From Flavobacterium humidisoli (GTDB taxonomy: Bacteria; Bacteroidota; Bacteroidia; Flavobacteriales; Flavobacteriaceae): a stretch of 64,000 nt of DNA. Below are positions 54,618 to 63,208 of this stretch, one piece after another; position 1 is the first letter of the stretch, and the number at the start of each line of letters is the position of its first letter. The stretch lies in NCBI RefSeq assembly GCF_023272795.1, contig NZ_CP096829.1, forward strand, positions 3,100,001 to 3,164,000, read 5' to 3'. The notes beneath the pieces are model-generated. The model had not been told where the DNA came from. It saw only the letters and a list, made by a program, of their open reading frames with translations, and did no database searches. A program made the translations under genes and the position numbers.

Positions 54618-55400
54618 CTAATTGCGTTTTAATACTTTATACTGCTCATAACAAGCGCTTATTGCATCCATAATCTGAAGATCGTTTGCGGTTTGTATGA
54701 AAGAATCAGAATAATTACAGCGATGCATAATTTCAGGGATTTCATCTTTGCTGACTCCTAATAATACTGCAACTGTTTCACGATCGTATTTAGATTCCAA
54801 AAGCGTTCGTACGGTATCATCCTTTTTCATTTCCTTCAGTTTCTTGAGTTCTTTTCCATTCTTGCCAAAGAAATTATAAAGCATGTCGGCTGGATTAAAA
54901 ATCGAACCGAGGACTTTTCCAAAAGCATTTGGAGCGTATTCTCCAGCTTCGTAACCTTGCGTAAGACCAGAAATGCTATAACGGTAATTTTCTTTTGTTG
55001 GAATTAATTTAGAGTCAATTTCAAGATATCCTGTCAAAGAGAAAGGAGCAATAACAACTTCTTCCAAAGCAATCGCCTTTTCAGTAAGCTGAATTCTAGT
55101 CACTTTGTTCTTAATCCAGTCATTTGTAACTCTAATTCTTAACGATTGAAATCCTAGAATAGAAAAATGAAGTGTATCATTGACTTGCACGTCAATTTCA
55201 AAATACCCTTTTTCGTCAGATTTTGCACCACGCACTTTGTTGGTGTTAATGATATTTACGCCAGCCAGTGGTTGTTTGCTGTCGTCATTAATAACGTAAC
55301 CTGAAACTCTTTGTGGAACTGTTGGCTGTGCATCTTGCGTATCTTGTGCAAAACCAATGTTGGCGAGAAGTGTAAAAAAGAAAACTGCGAAATATTTCAT
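54618..55400 (-). CDS. Carboxypeptidase-regulatory-like domain protein
   Basis: The product is 260 residues with a signal peptide (ending IGFAQ, about 18). A carboxypeptidase-D regulatory-like beta domain spans about 33-110 (VSGYVINDDSKQPLAGVNIINTNKVRGAKSDEKGYFEIDV, then ALEEVVI). This is the same domain that precedes SusC-type receptors, but no plug or barrel follows. The remaining 150 residues are helical and polar (GKELKKLKEMKKDDTVRTLLE) and end with a single Cys-containing stretch. It probably lies in the periplasm or on the outer membrane. The function is unknown. A TACTTTTA element about 20 bp upstream may be its -7. Confidence 0.85.
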   Translation of the reverse strand: MKYFAVFFFTLLANIGFAQDTQDAQPTVPQRVSGYVINDDSKQPLAGVNIINTNKVRGAKSDEKGYFEIDVQVNDTLHFSILGFQSLRIRVTNDWIKNKVTRIQLTEKAIALEEVVIAPFSLTGYLEIDSKLIPTKENYRYSISGLTQGYEAGEYAPNAFGKVLGSIFNPADMLYNFFGKNGKELKKLKEMKKDDTVRTLLESKYDRETVAVLLGVSKDEIPEIMHRCNYSDSFIQTANDLQIMDAISACYEQYKVLKRN

Positions 55401-55587
55401 ATCCTGATTTAAAGCTCTAAAAGTAGTAAATCGGGATTAAATATCTCATAGTCTTGGAATTTAATTATAAGAAAATTAACAAAGGCTGCTGTATTGCTTT
55501 TCTATATTAAATAAAAAGGAATAGGGGAGATTCAGTCATGGTGTTTTGATTACAAAAATCATTTATGGAGTATAAGTTTTTGGCATA

Positions 55588-55631
55588 AAAAAAAATCCCA
55601 AGTTCCAAGTATGTTTGGAATTTGGGATTTT
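55588..55631 (-). terminator. Terminator of the DEAD-box helicase gene
   Basis: AAATCCCAAGTTCCAA (55594-55609) and TTGGAATTTGGGATTT (55616-55631) pair with one G-U. On the minus strand a T-run follows (A-run at 55588-55596 on plus). Confidence 0.85.
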
Positions 55632-55652
55632 GTATTTTAAGAAATTAAATTA

Positions 55653-57563
55653 TTAATCTCTTCTAGATCTTCTTGGTCTTGAGCTGTCGCCGAAGTTTTC
55701 TGAACGTCTTGGTGCTCTGTCAGAACCACCTTCGCTTCTTGGAGCAGAGCTTCTGAAACCACCTTCTCTTCTTGGAGCTGAGTTTCTGTCGCCTCTAAAA
55801 CCTCCTTCGCGTGAACCTCCGTCTCTTGAAGATGAGTTTCTGTCGCTTCTAAATCCGCCTTCACGTCTTGGAGCGAAGTTGCCTTCTCTTCTAGATCCTC
55901 CAGAATTACGTCCGCCACCACGGTTGTTGTGGTCACGTCTTCCTCCTCCGTCATTTTTAGAAATCTCAACATTAATACGACGACCTTCTAATTGTACGTT
56001 GTTTAAAACGTCCATTACTTTGTCAGTATGCTGTGGATCAGTGTTGAAGAAAGAGAAACCTTCTTTTACATCTACTTTAAAGATATCATCACGACCTAAA
56101 TCTAGTGTTTCTTTCAAGTAATCTTTTAATGACATCCAGTCGAAGTTGTCTCTAGAACCAATGTTTACGAAATAACGAACTGCTCCGTTATTACTGAATT
56201 CTCTTGGTTCAGAATCACCTCTTTCACGTCTTTCACCAGATTGAACAGAAATATCTCTGTTTTTCTTGTAATAAGTAATGAAACGGTTAAATTCTACTGA
56301 AACCATTTTCTTAATCAATTCTTCTTTAGATAAATCTTCAAGAACATTGTTAATTGCTGGTAAATAGTTGTCAATTTCATGATCAACCTCAGTATCTTTA
56401 ATTTTGTTCGCTAGGTGCAATAATTGAATTTCGCAGATTTCAATTCCAGATGGAATCGTTTTTTCTTCGAATTTTTGTTTGATGATTCTCTCGATAGAAG
56501 AAATTTTACGCAACTCGCTTTTTGTAACAATAACAATAGAAGTTCCTAATTTTCCAGCTCTACCAGTACGACCAGAACGGTGGTTGTACGTTTCAATTTC
56601 ATCTGGTAATTGGTAGTTAACAACGTGAGTTACGTTATCAACGTCAATACCACGTGCAGCAACGTCAGTAGCTACAAGCATCTGAATTTGTCTTCCACGG
56701 AAAGATTTCATTACACCATCTCGTTGTGCTTGAGATAAATCTCCGTGTAACGCAGCGGCGCTATATCCATCCTCAATTAACTTCTCAGCAATAGCTTGAG
56801 TGTCTCTTTTTGTACGGCAGAAAACTACAGAGAAAATATCTGGATTAGCATCGGCTAAACGTTTTAAAGCTTCGTAACGGTCACGAGCATTTACTAAGTA
56901 AAATTCGTGAGAAACTGTTGCAGAACCTGAATTTTTGGCTCCAACAGTAATTTCAACTGGTTCGCTCATGAATTGTTTTGCAATTCTAGCAACCTCTTGC
57001 GGCATAGTTGCAGAGAACAACCATGTGCTTTTTTCGTCTGGAGTATCTGATAAAATAGATACGATATCCTCATAAAACCCCATGTTCAACATTTCGTCAG
57101 CCTCATCCAAAATACAGTAATCTATATTTTTAATGTTAACTAAACCTCTGTTAATCATGTCTTGCATTCTCCCTGGAGTTGCAACAATAATCTGCGCTCC
57201 TCTTTTAATGTCTCTAGCTTGCTCTGTAATACTAGCCCCGCCGTAAACTGCTACCACATTTATACCTTTTTCGTATTTTGAGTAGTTTTTAAGTTCGTTG
57301 GTAATCTGTAAACAAAGTTCTCGTGTTGGCGATAAAACTAATGCTTGTGTGTTTCTGTTGTCAGCATCAATTTTTTGAATTAGCGGAAAACCGAAAGCTG
57401 CCGTTTTCCCTGTCCCTGTCTGAGCCAACGCAACCATATCTGTGTCTTTTTCCAATAATAGGGGAATCGCCTTTTCCTGTACCTCTGACGGATTTTCAAA
57501 TCCTAGATCTAAAATCGCCTTCAGTAACGATTCATTCAATCCTAATTGTTCAAATTTATTCAT
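55653..57563 (-). CDS. DEAD-box RNA helicase (CsdA/DeaD-like)
   Basis: The product is 636 residues from the ATG at 57563. An earlier in-frame TTG overlaps the -7 promoter element and was rejected. The helicase core contains AQTGTGKT (47-54), SPTRELCLQ, DEAD (153-156), FSATMPQ, and motif VI HRSGRTGRAG. A DbpA-type RNA-binding domain follows at about 460-560. The final 90 residues are Arg/Gly/Ser-rich repeats of REGGFR and DRNS type, a flexible RNA-binding tail. It unwinds structured RNA, probably in ribosome assembly or cold adaptation. Confidence 0.95.
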   Translation of the reverse strand: MNKFEQLGLNESLLKAILDLGFENPSEVQEKAIPLLLEKDTDMVALAQTGTGKTAAFGFPLIQKIDADNRNTQALVLSPTRELCLQITNELKNYSKYEKGINVVAVYGGASITEQARDIKRGAQIIVATPGRMQDMINRGLVNIKNIDYCILDEADEMLNMGFYEDIVSILSDTPDEKSTWLFSATMPQEVARIAKQFMSEPVEITVGAKNSGSATVSHEFYLVNARDRYEALKRLADANPDIFSVVFCRTKRDTQAIAEKLIEDGYSAAALHGDLSQAQRDGVMKSFRGRQIQMLVATDVAARGIDVDNVTHVVNYQLPDEIETYNHRSGRTGRAGKLGTSIVIVTKSELRKISSIERIIKQKFEEKTIPSGIEICEIQLLHLANKIKDTEVDHEIDNYLPAINNVLEDLSKEELIKKMVSVEFNRFITYYKKNRDISVQSGERRERGDSEPREFSNNGAVRYFVNIGSRDNFDWMSLKDYLKETLDLGRDDIFKVDVKEGFSFFNTDPQHTDKVMDVLNNVQLEGRRINVEISKNDGGGRRDHNNRGGGRNSGGSRREGNFAPRREGGFRSDRNSSSRDGGSREGGFRGDRNSAPRREGGFRSSAPRSEGGSDRAPRRSENFGDSSRPRRSRRD

Positions 57564-57584
57564 ATATGTATTTAAAATAGGGTG

Positions 57585-57592
57585 CAAAATTA
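57585..57592 (-). promoter_or_regulatory. -7 element of the DEAD-box helicase gene
   Basis: TAATTTTG on the minus strand (57592-57585) matches TAnnTTTG, 21 bp before the ATG at 57563. It decides the start codon. Confidence 0.6.
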
Positions 57593-57767
57593 CTGTTAAT
57601 TATTCAGATAAACTAATGGTAATTCAAGAATTATGTATTTGTTATGATTTGATTATCAAAAAGTTACAGTTTTATTAAAATGATTTTTTGTAAAAAATCC
57701 AGAAACTACCCTAAAATTACGCCAGAAAATGTAAAATTTCGTCTTTAAAATGTTGTATTTGAAACAA

Positions 57768-58346
57768 TTATTTTGTGGTACTCAGGAAATCAATTAGTTG
57801 CTGAACTGCTTTTCCGCGATGACCTATGGCATTTTTAGTTTCCAAAGGCAGTTCTGCAAAGGTCTCATCAAAATTTTCGGGTTTAAAAATAGGATCATAA
57901 CCAAAACCATTTGTTCCGGTTTTAGTTTGTGTAATATTTCCTTTTGCAATTCCGGTAAATAAATATTGTTTTCCTTCTAGGTTTAAAGTGATAACGGTCT
58001 TGAACTGGGCGCTGCGATTTTCTTCATTTTTCAAAGCATCCAAAAGCTTATTCATATTATCATCGGCATTTTTTTGCTCCCCTGCGTATCGTGCAGAATA
58101 AACTCCAGGCTCGCCATTTAAAGCATTTACTTCCAAACCTGTATCGTCTGCGAAACAATCATAACCATATTTCTGGGTTACATAATCGGCTTTTAAAATC
58201 GCATTTCCTTCAATTGTATCTGCAGTCTCTGGAATATCTTCAACACAATTAATATCTTCCAAGCTTAATATTTTAATGCTTTCTGGAAGCATGCTTTGAA
58301 TTTCTGCGATTTTATTTTTGTTGTTTGAAGCGAAAACGAGTTTCAT
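57768..58346 (-). CDS. rdgB: Non-canonical purine NTP pyrophosphatase
   Basis: The product is 192 residues. The HAM1/RdgB motifs are clear: [12 protein letters not shown] at the N-terminus (triphosphate binding), [26 protein letters not shown] (metal and base pocket), FGYDPIF and [10 protein letters not shown]. The enzyme hydrolyses ITP, dITP and XTP to monophosphates, keeping deaminated purines out of DNA and RNA. It is cytoplasmic and full length. It is divergent from the ABC exporter gene across 76 bp, with -7 elements for both genes inside the gap. Confidence 0.97.
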   Translation of the reverse strand: MKLVFASNNKNKIAEIQSMLPESIKILSLEDINCVEDIPETADTIEGNAILKADYVTQKYGYDCFADDTGLEVNALNGEPGVYSARYAGEQKNADDNMNKLLDALKNEENRSAQFKTVITLNLEGKQYLFTGIAKGNITQTKTGTNGFGYDPIFKPENFDETFAELPLETKNAIGHRGKAVQQLIDFLSTTK

Positions 58347-58375
58347 AGAATTATGTGTTTAAATGATTTTCAACA

Positions 58376-58398
58376 CAAATTTAGAATTCTTATATTTG
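58376..58398. promoter_or_regulatory. Divergent -7 elements for rdgB and the ABC exporter
   Basis: TAAATTTG on the minus strand (58383-58376, for rdgB) and TATATTTG on the plus strand (58391-58398, for the ABC gene) both match TAnnTTTG. They lie 7 bp apart, so polymerase binding in the two directions should interfere. Confidence 0.5.
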
Positions 58399-58422
58399 AT
58401 ATGTTAGCTAAAATTCAAATAA

Positions 58423-60201
58423 ATGCAATTATCAGTACTTTATAAAAAAATCTTGCCTTTTGTAAAGCCTTATAGAAAAATGGTAATTGCAACTTTACTA
58501 TTAACTTTTTTAGGCTCATTTGCAGCGCAGGTCAATGCTGTAATTTTAAAATATACTGTTGATACCATAAATAATTTGATGGTGGCACACGAACCTTTAT
58601 CCAAAGGATTTCATTTGCTCGGAATTATTAGCATAGTGTTGCTAACTAAAGAATTGGTCAATTCAGTAGTTCAATTTGGGCAGAAATTCTATGGAGAAAA
58701 ACTCCGTATCTTTATAACTCGTGATATCTCTCAAACCATAGTAGAAAAAATTCTGAGCTACCGAATGGAATTTTATACTTCTGACGAAAATGAAAGTGGA
58801 AAACTGCAGACTAGAATAGATGCCGGAATTAGCAGTTTAACCAGATTAGTTCAAAATTTCTTTATTGATATTCTCCCTCTGTTTGCAAATGCTTTTGTGG
58901 CTTTGGTAATTATGTTTTATGCCAATATGTATGTGGGTTTGGTAAGTTTGTGCATTATCCCGATTTATTTTTATATCAGTCAATTGCAAGCAACGAGATT
59001 GAGCGGATTCAGAAGAAGAATGCGAAATTATCGGGAAACTAAAAACAACGGAATCATTAGTTTAATTGAATCGATTACGGTAATTAAGTCCTTTGTGCGA
59101 GAATCTACAGAAGCCGATCGTCATGAAAAGATACAATTTGAAATGACCGAAAATCAGCTTCAAACGAGAAAAACCAGTTTTATTTTTGAAAGTGTTAAAA
59201 GTTTTGTAGAGCAGATAGGAGTAGTCATTATAATTATTCTGACAGCTTATTTCGTTTTGAATAATAAAATGACGATTGGAGCCATCATGTTTCATATAAT
59301 GCTGTTTAATAATGTTTCGTCGCCAATAAGACAATTGCATCGTATTTATGATGAAGTAAATGACGCTTTGATTTATTCGGAAGGTTTCTTTGATATTTTA
59401 GAAGCAGAAAAGGAAGTGGAAACCAGTGGTAATTATATTCCAGAAAAAATTGTTGGCTTAATAGAAGTGAAAAATGTAGATTTTGTATATCCAAATGGAA
59501 CTCAAGCGCTTTATGATATAAATTTTACGGTAAAGCCAAATGAAACCACTGCTTTGGTCGGATTAAGCGGAGCTGGAAAAAGTACCGTTATTAATTTACT
59601 GGATAAATTTTACTTGCCTTCTTCTGGTCAGATATTTTTGGATGGAGTTGATTTGGTTGAATATAATACAGATTTTCTGCGTAAAAATATTGGTTTGGTG
59701 CTTCAGAAAAATCATATTTTTAAAGGTACCATTGCAGAAAATATTTTATATGGAAAACCTGAAGCTTCAAAAGATGAAGTTATAGAAGCAGCAAAGCAAG
59801 CCTATATTCATGAGCAGGTTGTCCAGCTTCCAAAAGGTTACGATTCTGATGCACATTTGCTTTCCGGCGGGCAGCAGCAGCGAATTGCGATTGCAAGACT
59901 TTTTCTTAAGAATCCGCCAATCATTTTCCTCGATGAGCCAACAGCAAGTTTGGATGCCATTGCAACAGAACAAATTAAAAAGTCTTTGGATGCCATAAAA
60001 AAAGATCGAACTGTAATTATTATATCGCACAGTATTTCGCAGATTATTGACGCTTCTAATATTATCGTTTTAGAAAAGGGAAGATGTGTCGAAAAAGGAA
60101 CTCATGACGAATTATATGATAATAAAGGAACGTATCATCAGATATTTATGGCGATGGCGAACAGCTTGAATATTGAAAAAATCACGCAGACTTTTGATTG
60201 A
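58423..60201 (+). CDS. ABC-type exporter, fused membrane and ATPase domains
   Basis: The product is 592 residues. Six transmembrane helices fill about 1-320 (LLTFLGSFAAQVNAVIL, LLGIISIVLLTKELV, FALANAFVALVIMFY region, VVIIIILTAYFVL). The nucleotide-binding domain (about 345-575) has Walker A GLSGAGKST, signature LSGGQQQR, Walker B PIIFLDEPT and the switch His in IIISHS. Half-transporters of this MsbA-like type dimerise and export lipids, peptides or drugs from the cytoplasm. The substrate is not shown by sequence. Its 3' end overlaps the convergent DUF2809 gene by 20 bp. Confidence 0.95.
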   Translation: MQLSVLYKKILPFVKPYRKMVIATLLLTFLGSFAAQVNAVILKYTVDTINNLMVAHEPLSKGFHLLGIISIVLLTKELVNSVVQFGQKFYGEKLRIFITRDISQTIVEKILSYRMEFYTSDENESGKLQTRIDAGISSLTRLVQNFFIDILPLFANAFVALVIMFYANMYVGLVSLCIIPIYFYISQLQATRLSGFRRRMRNYRETKNNGIISLIESITVIKSFVRESTEADRHEKIQFEMTENQLQTRKTSFIFESVKSFVEQIGVVIIIILTAYFVLNNKMTIGAIMFHIMLFNNVSSPIRQLHRIYDEVNDALIYSEGFFDILEAEKEVETSGNYIPEKIVGLIEVKNVDFVYPNGTQALYDINFTVKPNETTALVGLSGAGKSTVINLLDKFYLPSSGQIFLDGVDLVEYNTDFLRKNIGLVLQKNHIFKGTIAENILYGKPEASKDEVIEAAKQAYIHEQVVQLPKGYDSDAHLLSGGQQQRIAIARLFLKNPPIIFLDEPTASLDAIATEQIKKSLDAIKKDRTVIIISHSISQIIDASNIIVLEKGRCVEKGTHDELYDNKGTYHQIFMAMANSLNIEKITQTFD

Positions 60202-60562
60202 GGTATTTAAAAATGATTTTTTCTGCTGCCAAAGAAACGGTTATTCCAAAAGTATAAGCTAGAATATCCGACCATAAAAATCCCTGTCCCAAAACGTATC
60301 TTCCAAACAATGTTTTTCTAAGTTCTATAATCCATTCTGCCTGATACAATTGCAGAAATTCAATTCCGTAGCAAATCAAAAGTGAAATAAGTGCTATTAA
60401 AAATGCTTTTTTGAATGGAAGAAATACTCGAACCAAAAAATAAATCATAACAGCATATAGAAAATCTCCTATCCATAATGGTATAAAAGAGATTTTTCTG
60501 GAAAGGATTCCAAGGAAAATAATGCTGAGGAAAATTATGAAGTAATAGATTCTGGATTTCAA
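60182..60562 (-). CDS. DUF2809 membrane protein
   Basis: The product is 126 residues with three or four hydrophobic helices (YYFIIFLSIIFLGIL, GDFLYAVMIYFLVRVF, AFLIALISLLICYGIEFLQL, DILAYTFGITVSLAA). The segments ILSRKI..PLWIGDFLYA, IEFLQLYQ and LGQGFLWSDILAY are the DUF2809 pattern. The family is related in topology to VanZ-like proteins. The function is unknown. Its 3' end overlaps the ABC exporter end by 20 bp in convergent orientation, so the two transcripts will be complementary there. Confidence 0.85.
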   Translation of the reverse strand: MKSRIYYFIIFLSIIFLGILSRKISFIPLWIGDFLYAVMIYFLVRVFLPFKKAFLIALISLLICYGIEFLQLYQAEWIIELRKTLFGRYVLGQGFLWSDILAYTFGITVSLAAEKIIFKYLNQKSA

Positions 60563-60621
60563 GTTTAGTAATGTTTAGTTAGGAGCAAATTTATATTTTT
60601 TTTAGCTAAAACGGATTGGTT

Positions 60622-60725
60622 TTTGTCATTCAGAGGAACGAGGAATCGCACGAGAAATTCCGCAAAGGAATGAGTCAATCTTAGTAGATTCGCTAGTGTG
60701 ATTCTTAGTTCCTCAGAATGACAAA
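60622..60725. repeat. Dispersed imperfect palindrome, about 104 bp
   Basis: The outer arms (60622-60651, with TTGTCATTCAGAGGAACGAG; and 60696-60725, with GTTCCTCAGAATGACAAA) pair over nearly 30 bp. The centre contains AAATTCCGCAAAGGAATGAG, another imperfect palindrome. It resembles repeats scattered through other flavobacterial genomes. It occupies part of the 303-bp gap before the GH88 gene. The rest of that gap shows no gene. Confidence 0.65.
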
Positions 60726-60865
60726 CTGTTCTGGTTACTTTGTGTTTTTGGTTAACAAAGTATCTAATAGTACATTTTTAGGGAACGAAAAATACAAAAC
60801 CCAAATTGATTAAGTTTATTTCATAAATTTATCAGTTCAATTAATTTACTATCAAAAATAACCAC

Positions 60866-62044
60866 ATGAATTCAAAATTTTTTCCTCTGATTTTATCTTT
60901 GTTTCTTTTTGTAAATCAAAGCTATTCTCAAAAAGACAATTCATTTAACATTAAAAAGCAATTGGATTATTGCGCAGAACAGGCTTCAAAAACCTTAAAA
61001 GTGATTCCGAATGACGGGACTTCTCCAAGAACAGTTCCGAACGGAAGCAAAGAATGGAAGTTTGTTGATTACAAAGACTGGACAAGCGGATTCTGGCCTG
61101 GCGAATTATGGTTTTTATATGAGGCTACAAAAGACAAAAAATGGGAAAAAGAGGCTGATAAATTCACCCGTTTTTTAACGCCTTTATCAGTCAATAAAGC
61201 TGCTGATCACGATTTAGGGTTTCAGGTCTTTAATAGTTTTGGAAATGGATACAGATTGACCAAAAATCCCGAGTATAAACAAATTATATTGAAAACAGCC
61301 GATACGCTGGCGACACTTTTTAATCCGAAAGTAGGAACAATCCAATCTTGGCCGCATAATAAAATGGGAGGTCATAATACCATCATCGATAATATGATGA
61401 ATTTGGAACTACTGTTTTGGGCTTCAAAAAATGGAGGAAATAAAAAACTTTATGATATTGCTGTTAAACACGCAGAAACTACAATGGCCAATCATTTTAG
61501 GCCAGACAACACTTCTTATCATGTTGTAATTTATGATTTTGAAACTGGGAAAAAGATAAAAGGCAGAACCGCTCAGGGATATAGTGATGAAAGTATGTGG
61601 GCTCGCGGGCAGGCTTGGGCGATTTACGGTTTTACAATGACTTACAGAGAAACAAAAGACGTTAAGTTTTTAGATTTTGCCCATAAATTGGCACGTGTTT
61701 ATTTAGATAAATTAACCACAGAAGATCTGGTTCCGTATTGGGATTTTAATGCGCCCAATATTCCAAACGAACCTCGAGATGCTTCTGCAGCAGCAATTGT
61801 TTCTTCGGCGCTTTTAGAATTAAGTTCGTACACAAAAGACAAGAATTTAAAAGCTGAATATTTAACAAAAGCTAAAAAGATGATTGTGTCACTTTCGGAC
61901 CATTATCAGAGTCAGGATGTAAATTCTGCATTTTTATTGCATTCAACTGGGCATAAACCTGGAGGAAGCGAAATAGATTGTTCTATAAATTACGCAGATT
62001 ATTACTATCTTGAGGCATTATTAAGACTTCAAAAACTAAAATAG
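60866..62044 (+). CDS. GH88 unsaturated glucuronyl hydrolase
   Basis: The product is 392 residues with a signal peptide (ending SYSQ, about 22). The alpha/alpha barrel carries FVDYKDWTSGFWPGELWF, DHDLGFQVFNSFGNGYR with Asp116 and GGHNTIIDNMMNLELLFW with Asp175, equivalents of the two catalytic aspartates of GH88. QGYSDESMWARGQAWAIYG is also typical. GH88 removes the unsaturated uronic acid left at chain ends by polysaccharide lyases, using hydration of the double bond. No lyase gene is nearby. It is probably periplasmic and is followed 6 bp later by a lipoprotein gene. Confidence 0.94.
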   Translation: MNSKFFPLILSLFLFVNQSYSQKDNSFNIKKQLDYCAEQASKTLKVIPNDGTSPRTVPNGSKEWKFVDYKDWTSGFWPGELWFLYEATKDKKWEKEADKFTRFLTPLSVNKAADHDLGFQVFNSFGNGYRLTKNPEYKQIILKTADTLATLFNPKVGTIQSWPHNKMGGHNTIIDNMMNLELLFWASKNGGNKKLYDIAVKHAETTMANHFRPDNTSYHVVIYDFETGKKIKGRTAQGYSDESMWARGQAWAIYGFTMTYRETKDVKFLDFAHKLARVYLDKLTTEDLVPYWDFNAPNIPNEPRDASAAAIVSSALLELSSYTKDKNLKAEYLTKAKKMIVSLSDHYQSQDVNSAFLLHSTGHKPGGSEIDCSINYADYYYLEALLRLQKLK

Positions 62045-62050
62045 AAAATT

Positions 62051-62458
62051 ATGCTAAAGAAAATAAGCCAAATTGCCTTTGCAATAATGATGGTGCTAAC
62101 ACTTGCAAGCTGTAAAAACACCAAACAGAAACTTCAAGAGTATGTTGTTACGTACAACAAAAATATTGCTCCAAGTTTTAGAGCTGAAAATGTAACACTT
62201 ACAACTGCAAGAGGTTATATTAATGACAATAAAATTGAATTGCGATTTGAAACTGGCTTAGACCAAAATGAAGGCAATAAATTAGCTTCTTCCATATCAT
62301 TTGTAAAGTTGATAAGATCGATGATTGAAAAAGATCAGATTCCAAGACAATTAATAGAAGAGGGAGTTCAATTTGATGTTTACTTTTTAGCAAATGATAA
62401 TACTGTTTTAGATAAGGAGGTACTTACAGGAGAATCTCTTAAATATATTTTGAAATAA
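62051..62458 (+). CDS. Small lipoprotein, first of a paralogous pair
   Basis: The product is 135 residues with a lipobox ending LASC at Cys20. The mature region KNTKQKLQEYVVTYNKN, YINDNKIELRFET, EEGVQFDVYFLANDN is shared closely with the lipoprotein encoded at 62724-63155. There is no catalytic motif. It begins 6 bp after the GH88 stop and is co-transcribed with it. A terminator follows. It is probably attached to the inner face of the outer membrane. The function is unknown. Confidence 0.85.
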   Translation: MLKKISQIAFAIMMVLTLASCKNTKQKLQEYVVTYNKNIAPSFRAENVTLTTARGYINDNKIELRFETGLDQNEGNKLASSISFVKLIRSMIEKDQIPRQLIEEGVQFDVYFLANDNTVLDKEVLTGESLKYILK

Positions 62459-62504
62459 AAGATTAAGTTTTATAGAAAAAAGATCATTTTGATTCTTACA
62501 TATT

Positions 62505-62541
62505 AAAAGTCTCTTTAAAATTTATTTAAAGAGACTTTTTT
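62505..62541 (+). terminator. Terminator after the first paralogous lipoprotein
   Basis: AAAAGTCTCTTTAAA (62505-62519) pairs with TTTAAAGAGACTTTT (62525-62539) around a 5-nt loop and is followed by T residues. Confidence 0.88.
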
Positions 62542-62723
62542 GTGTTTAGGCTGAAAAGTTAAGTGTAAAAGAAAAGTTTTAATTCTTACAAAAAATCACT
62601 TTTTTAGAGTATAACCAGTTTGTTATCAAAGAATTGTATACTCATTTTTTGTAATTGAATGTTGGTTTTATGTTATAAATTAATTATGTTTGAGTTAAAA
62701 AATAACTATTAAACCAAAAATTT

Positions 62724-63155
62724 ATGAAAAAAATTACCCAAATCGCATTTGCACTAGCTTTTGCATTATTTTTAGTCAGCTGTAAAAATACCAAGCAGAA
62801 AATCCAGGAACATGTAAGTAATTACAACAATTCATCTTCTATAAAAGGTAGCGGTATTACCAGTACATCGGCAAAAGCTTTTCTAAATGACAATAAAATT
62901 GAAATTAGAATTGAAACCAATTTAGAGGAAAACGATGCAAATAAATTAGCCTACAAAGAATCTTTTCCAAGCCTATTAAAAGATATGATCAAGAATGATC
63001 AGATTTCGTCTTCTCTTATCGCTGAAGGCGTAAAGTTTGATGTATATTTTTTAGCTTATAATAATGCAATTTTAGCTCAAGAATTAGTAGATCAGGAAGA
63101 ATTGGCAGTTTTAGAAGGAACGGCAAGCCCAAATAAAGAAACGGCAAAATTATAA
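62724..63155 (+). CDS. Small lipoprotein, second of a paralogous pair
   Basis: The product is 143 residues with a lipobox ending LVSC at Cys20. It aligns along its length with the preceding lipoprotein (identical CKNTKQK start, FLNDNKIEIRIET, AEGVKFDVYFLAYNN). Its C-terminus differs, with QELVDQEELAVLEGTASPN. The pair are tandem duplicates that have diverged. A terminator and 265 bp separate them, so this copy is expressed separately. The function is unknown. Confidence 0.85.
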   Translation: MKKITQIAFALAFALFLVSCKNTKQKIQEHVSNYNNSSSIKGSGITSTSAKAFLNDNKIEIRIETNLEENDANKLAYKESFPSLLKDMIKNDQISSSLIAEGVKFDVYFLAYNNAILAQELVDQEELAVLEGTASPNKETAKL

Positions 63156-63176
63156 TCTAAATTATATGTATAAAAA

Positions 63177-63208
63177 AAATCCTCTTCAAATGAAGAGGAT
63201 TTTTTTTA
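63177..63208. terminator. Bidirectional terminator between convergent genes
   Basis: ATCCTCTTCA (63179-63188) and TGAAGAGGAT (63191-63200) form a stem flanked by A- and T-runs. It serves the lipoprotein gene and the glutamate synthase-like gene. Confidence 0.85.

Noticed and set aside
55637..55972. Minus-strand frame of 111 codons overlapping the helicase tail
   Set aside because: It is an alternative frame through the Arg/Gly/Ser repeats of the helicase. Its repeat pattern follows the DNA repeat.
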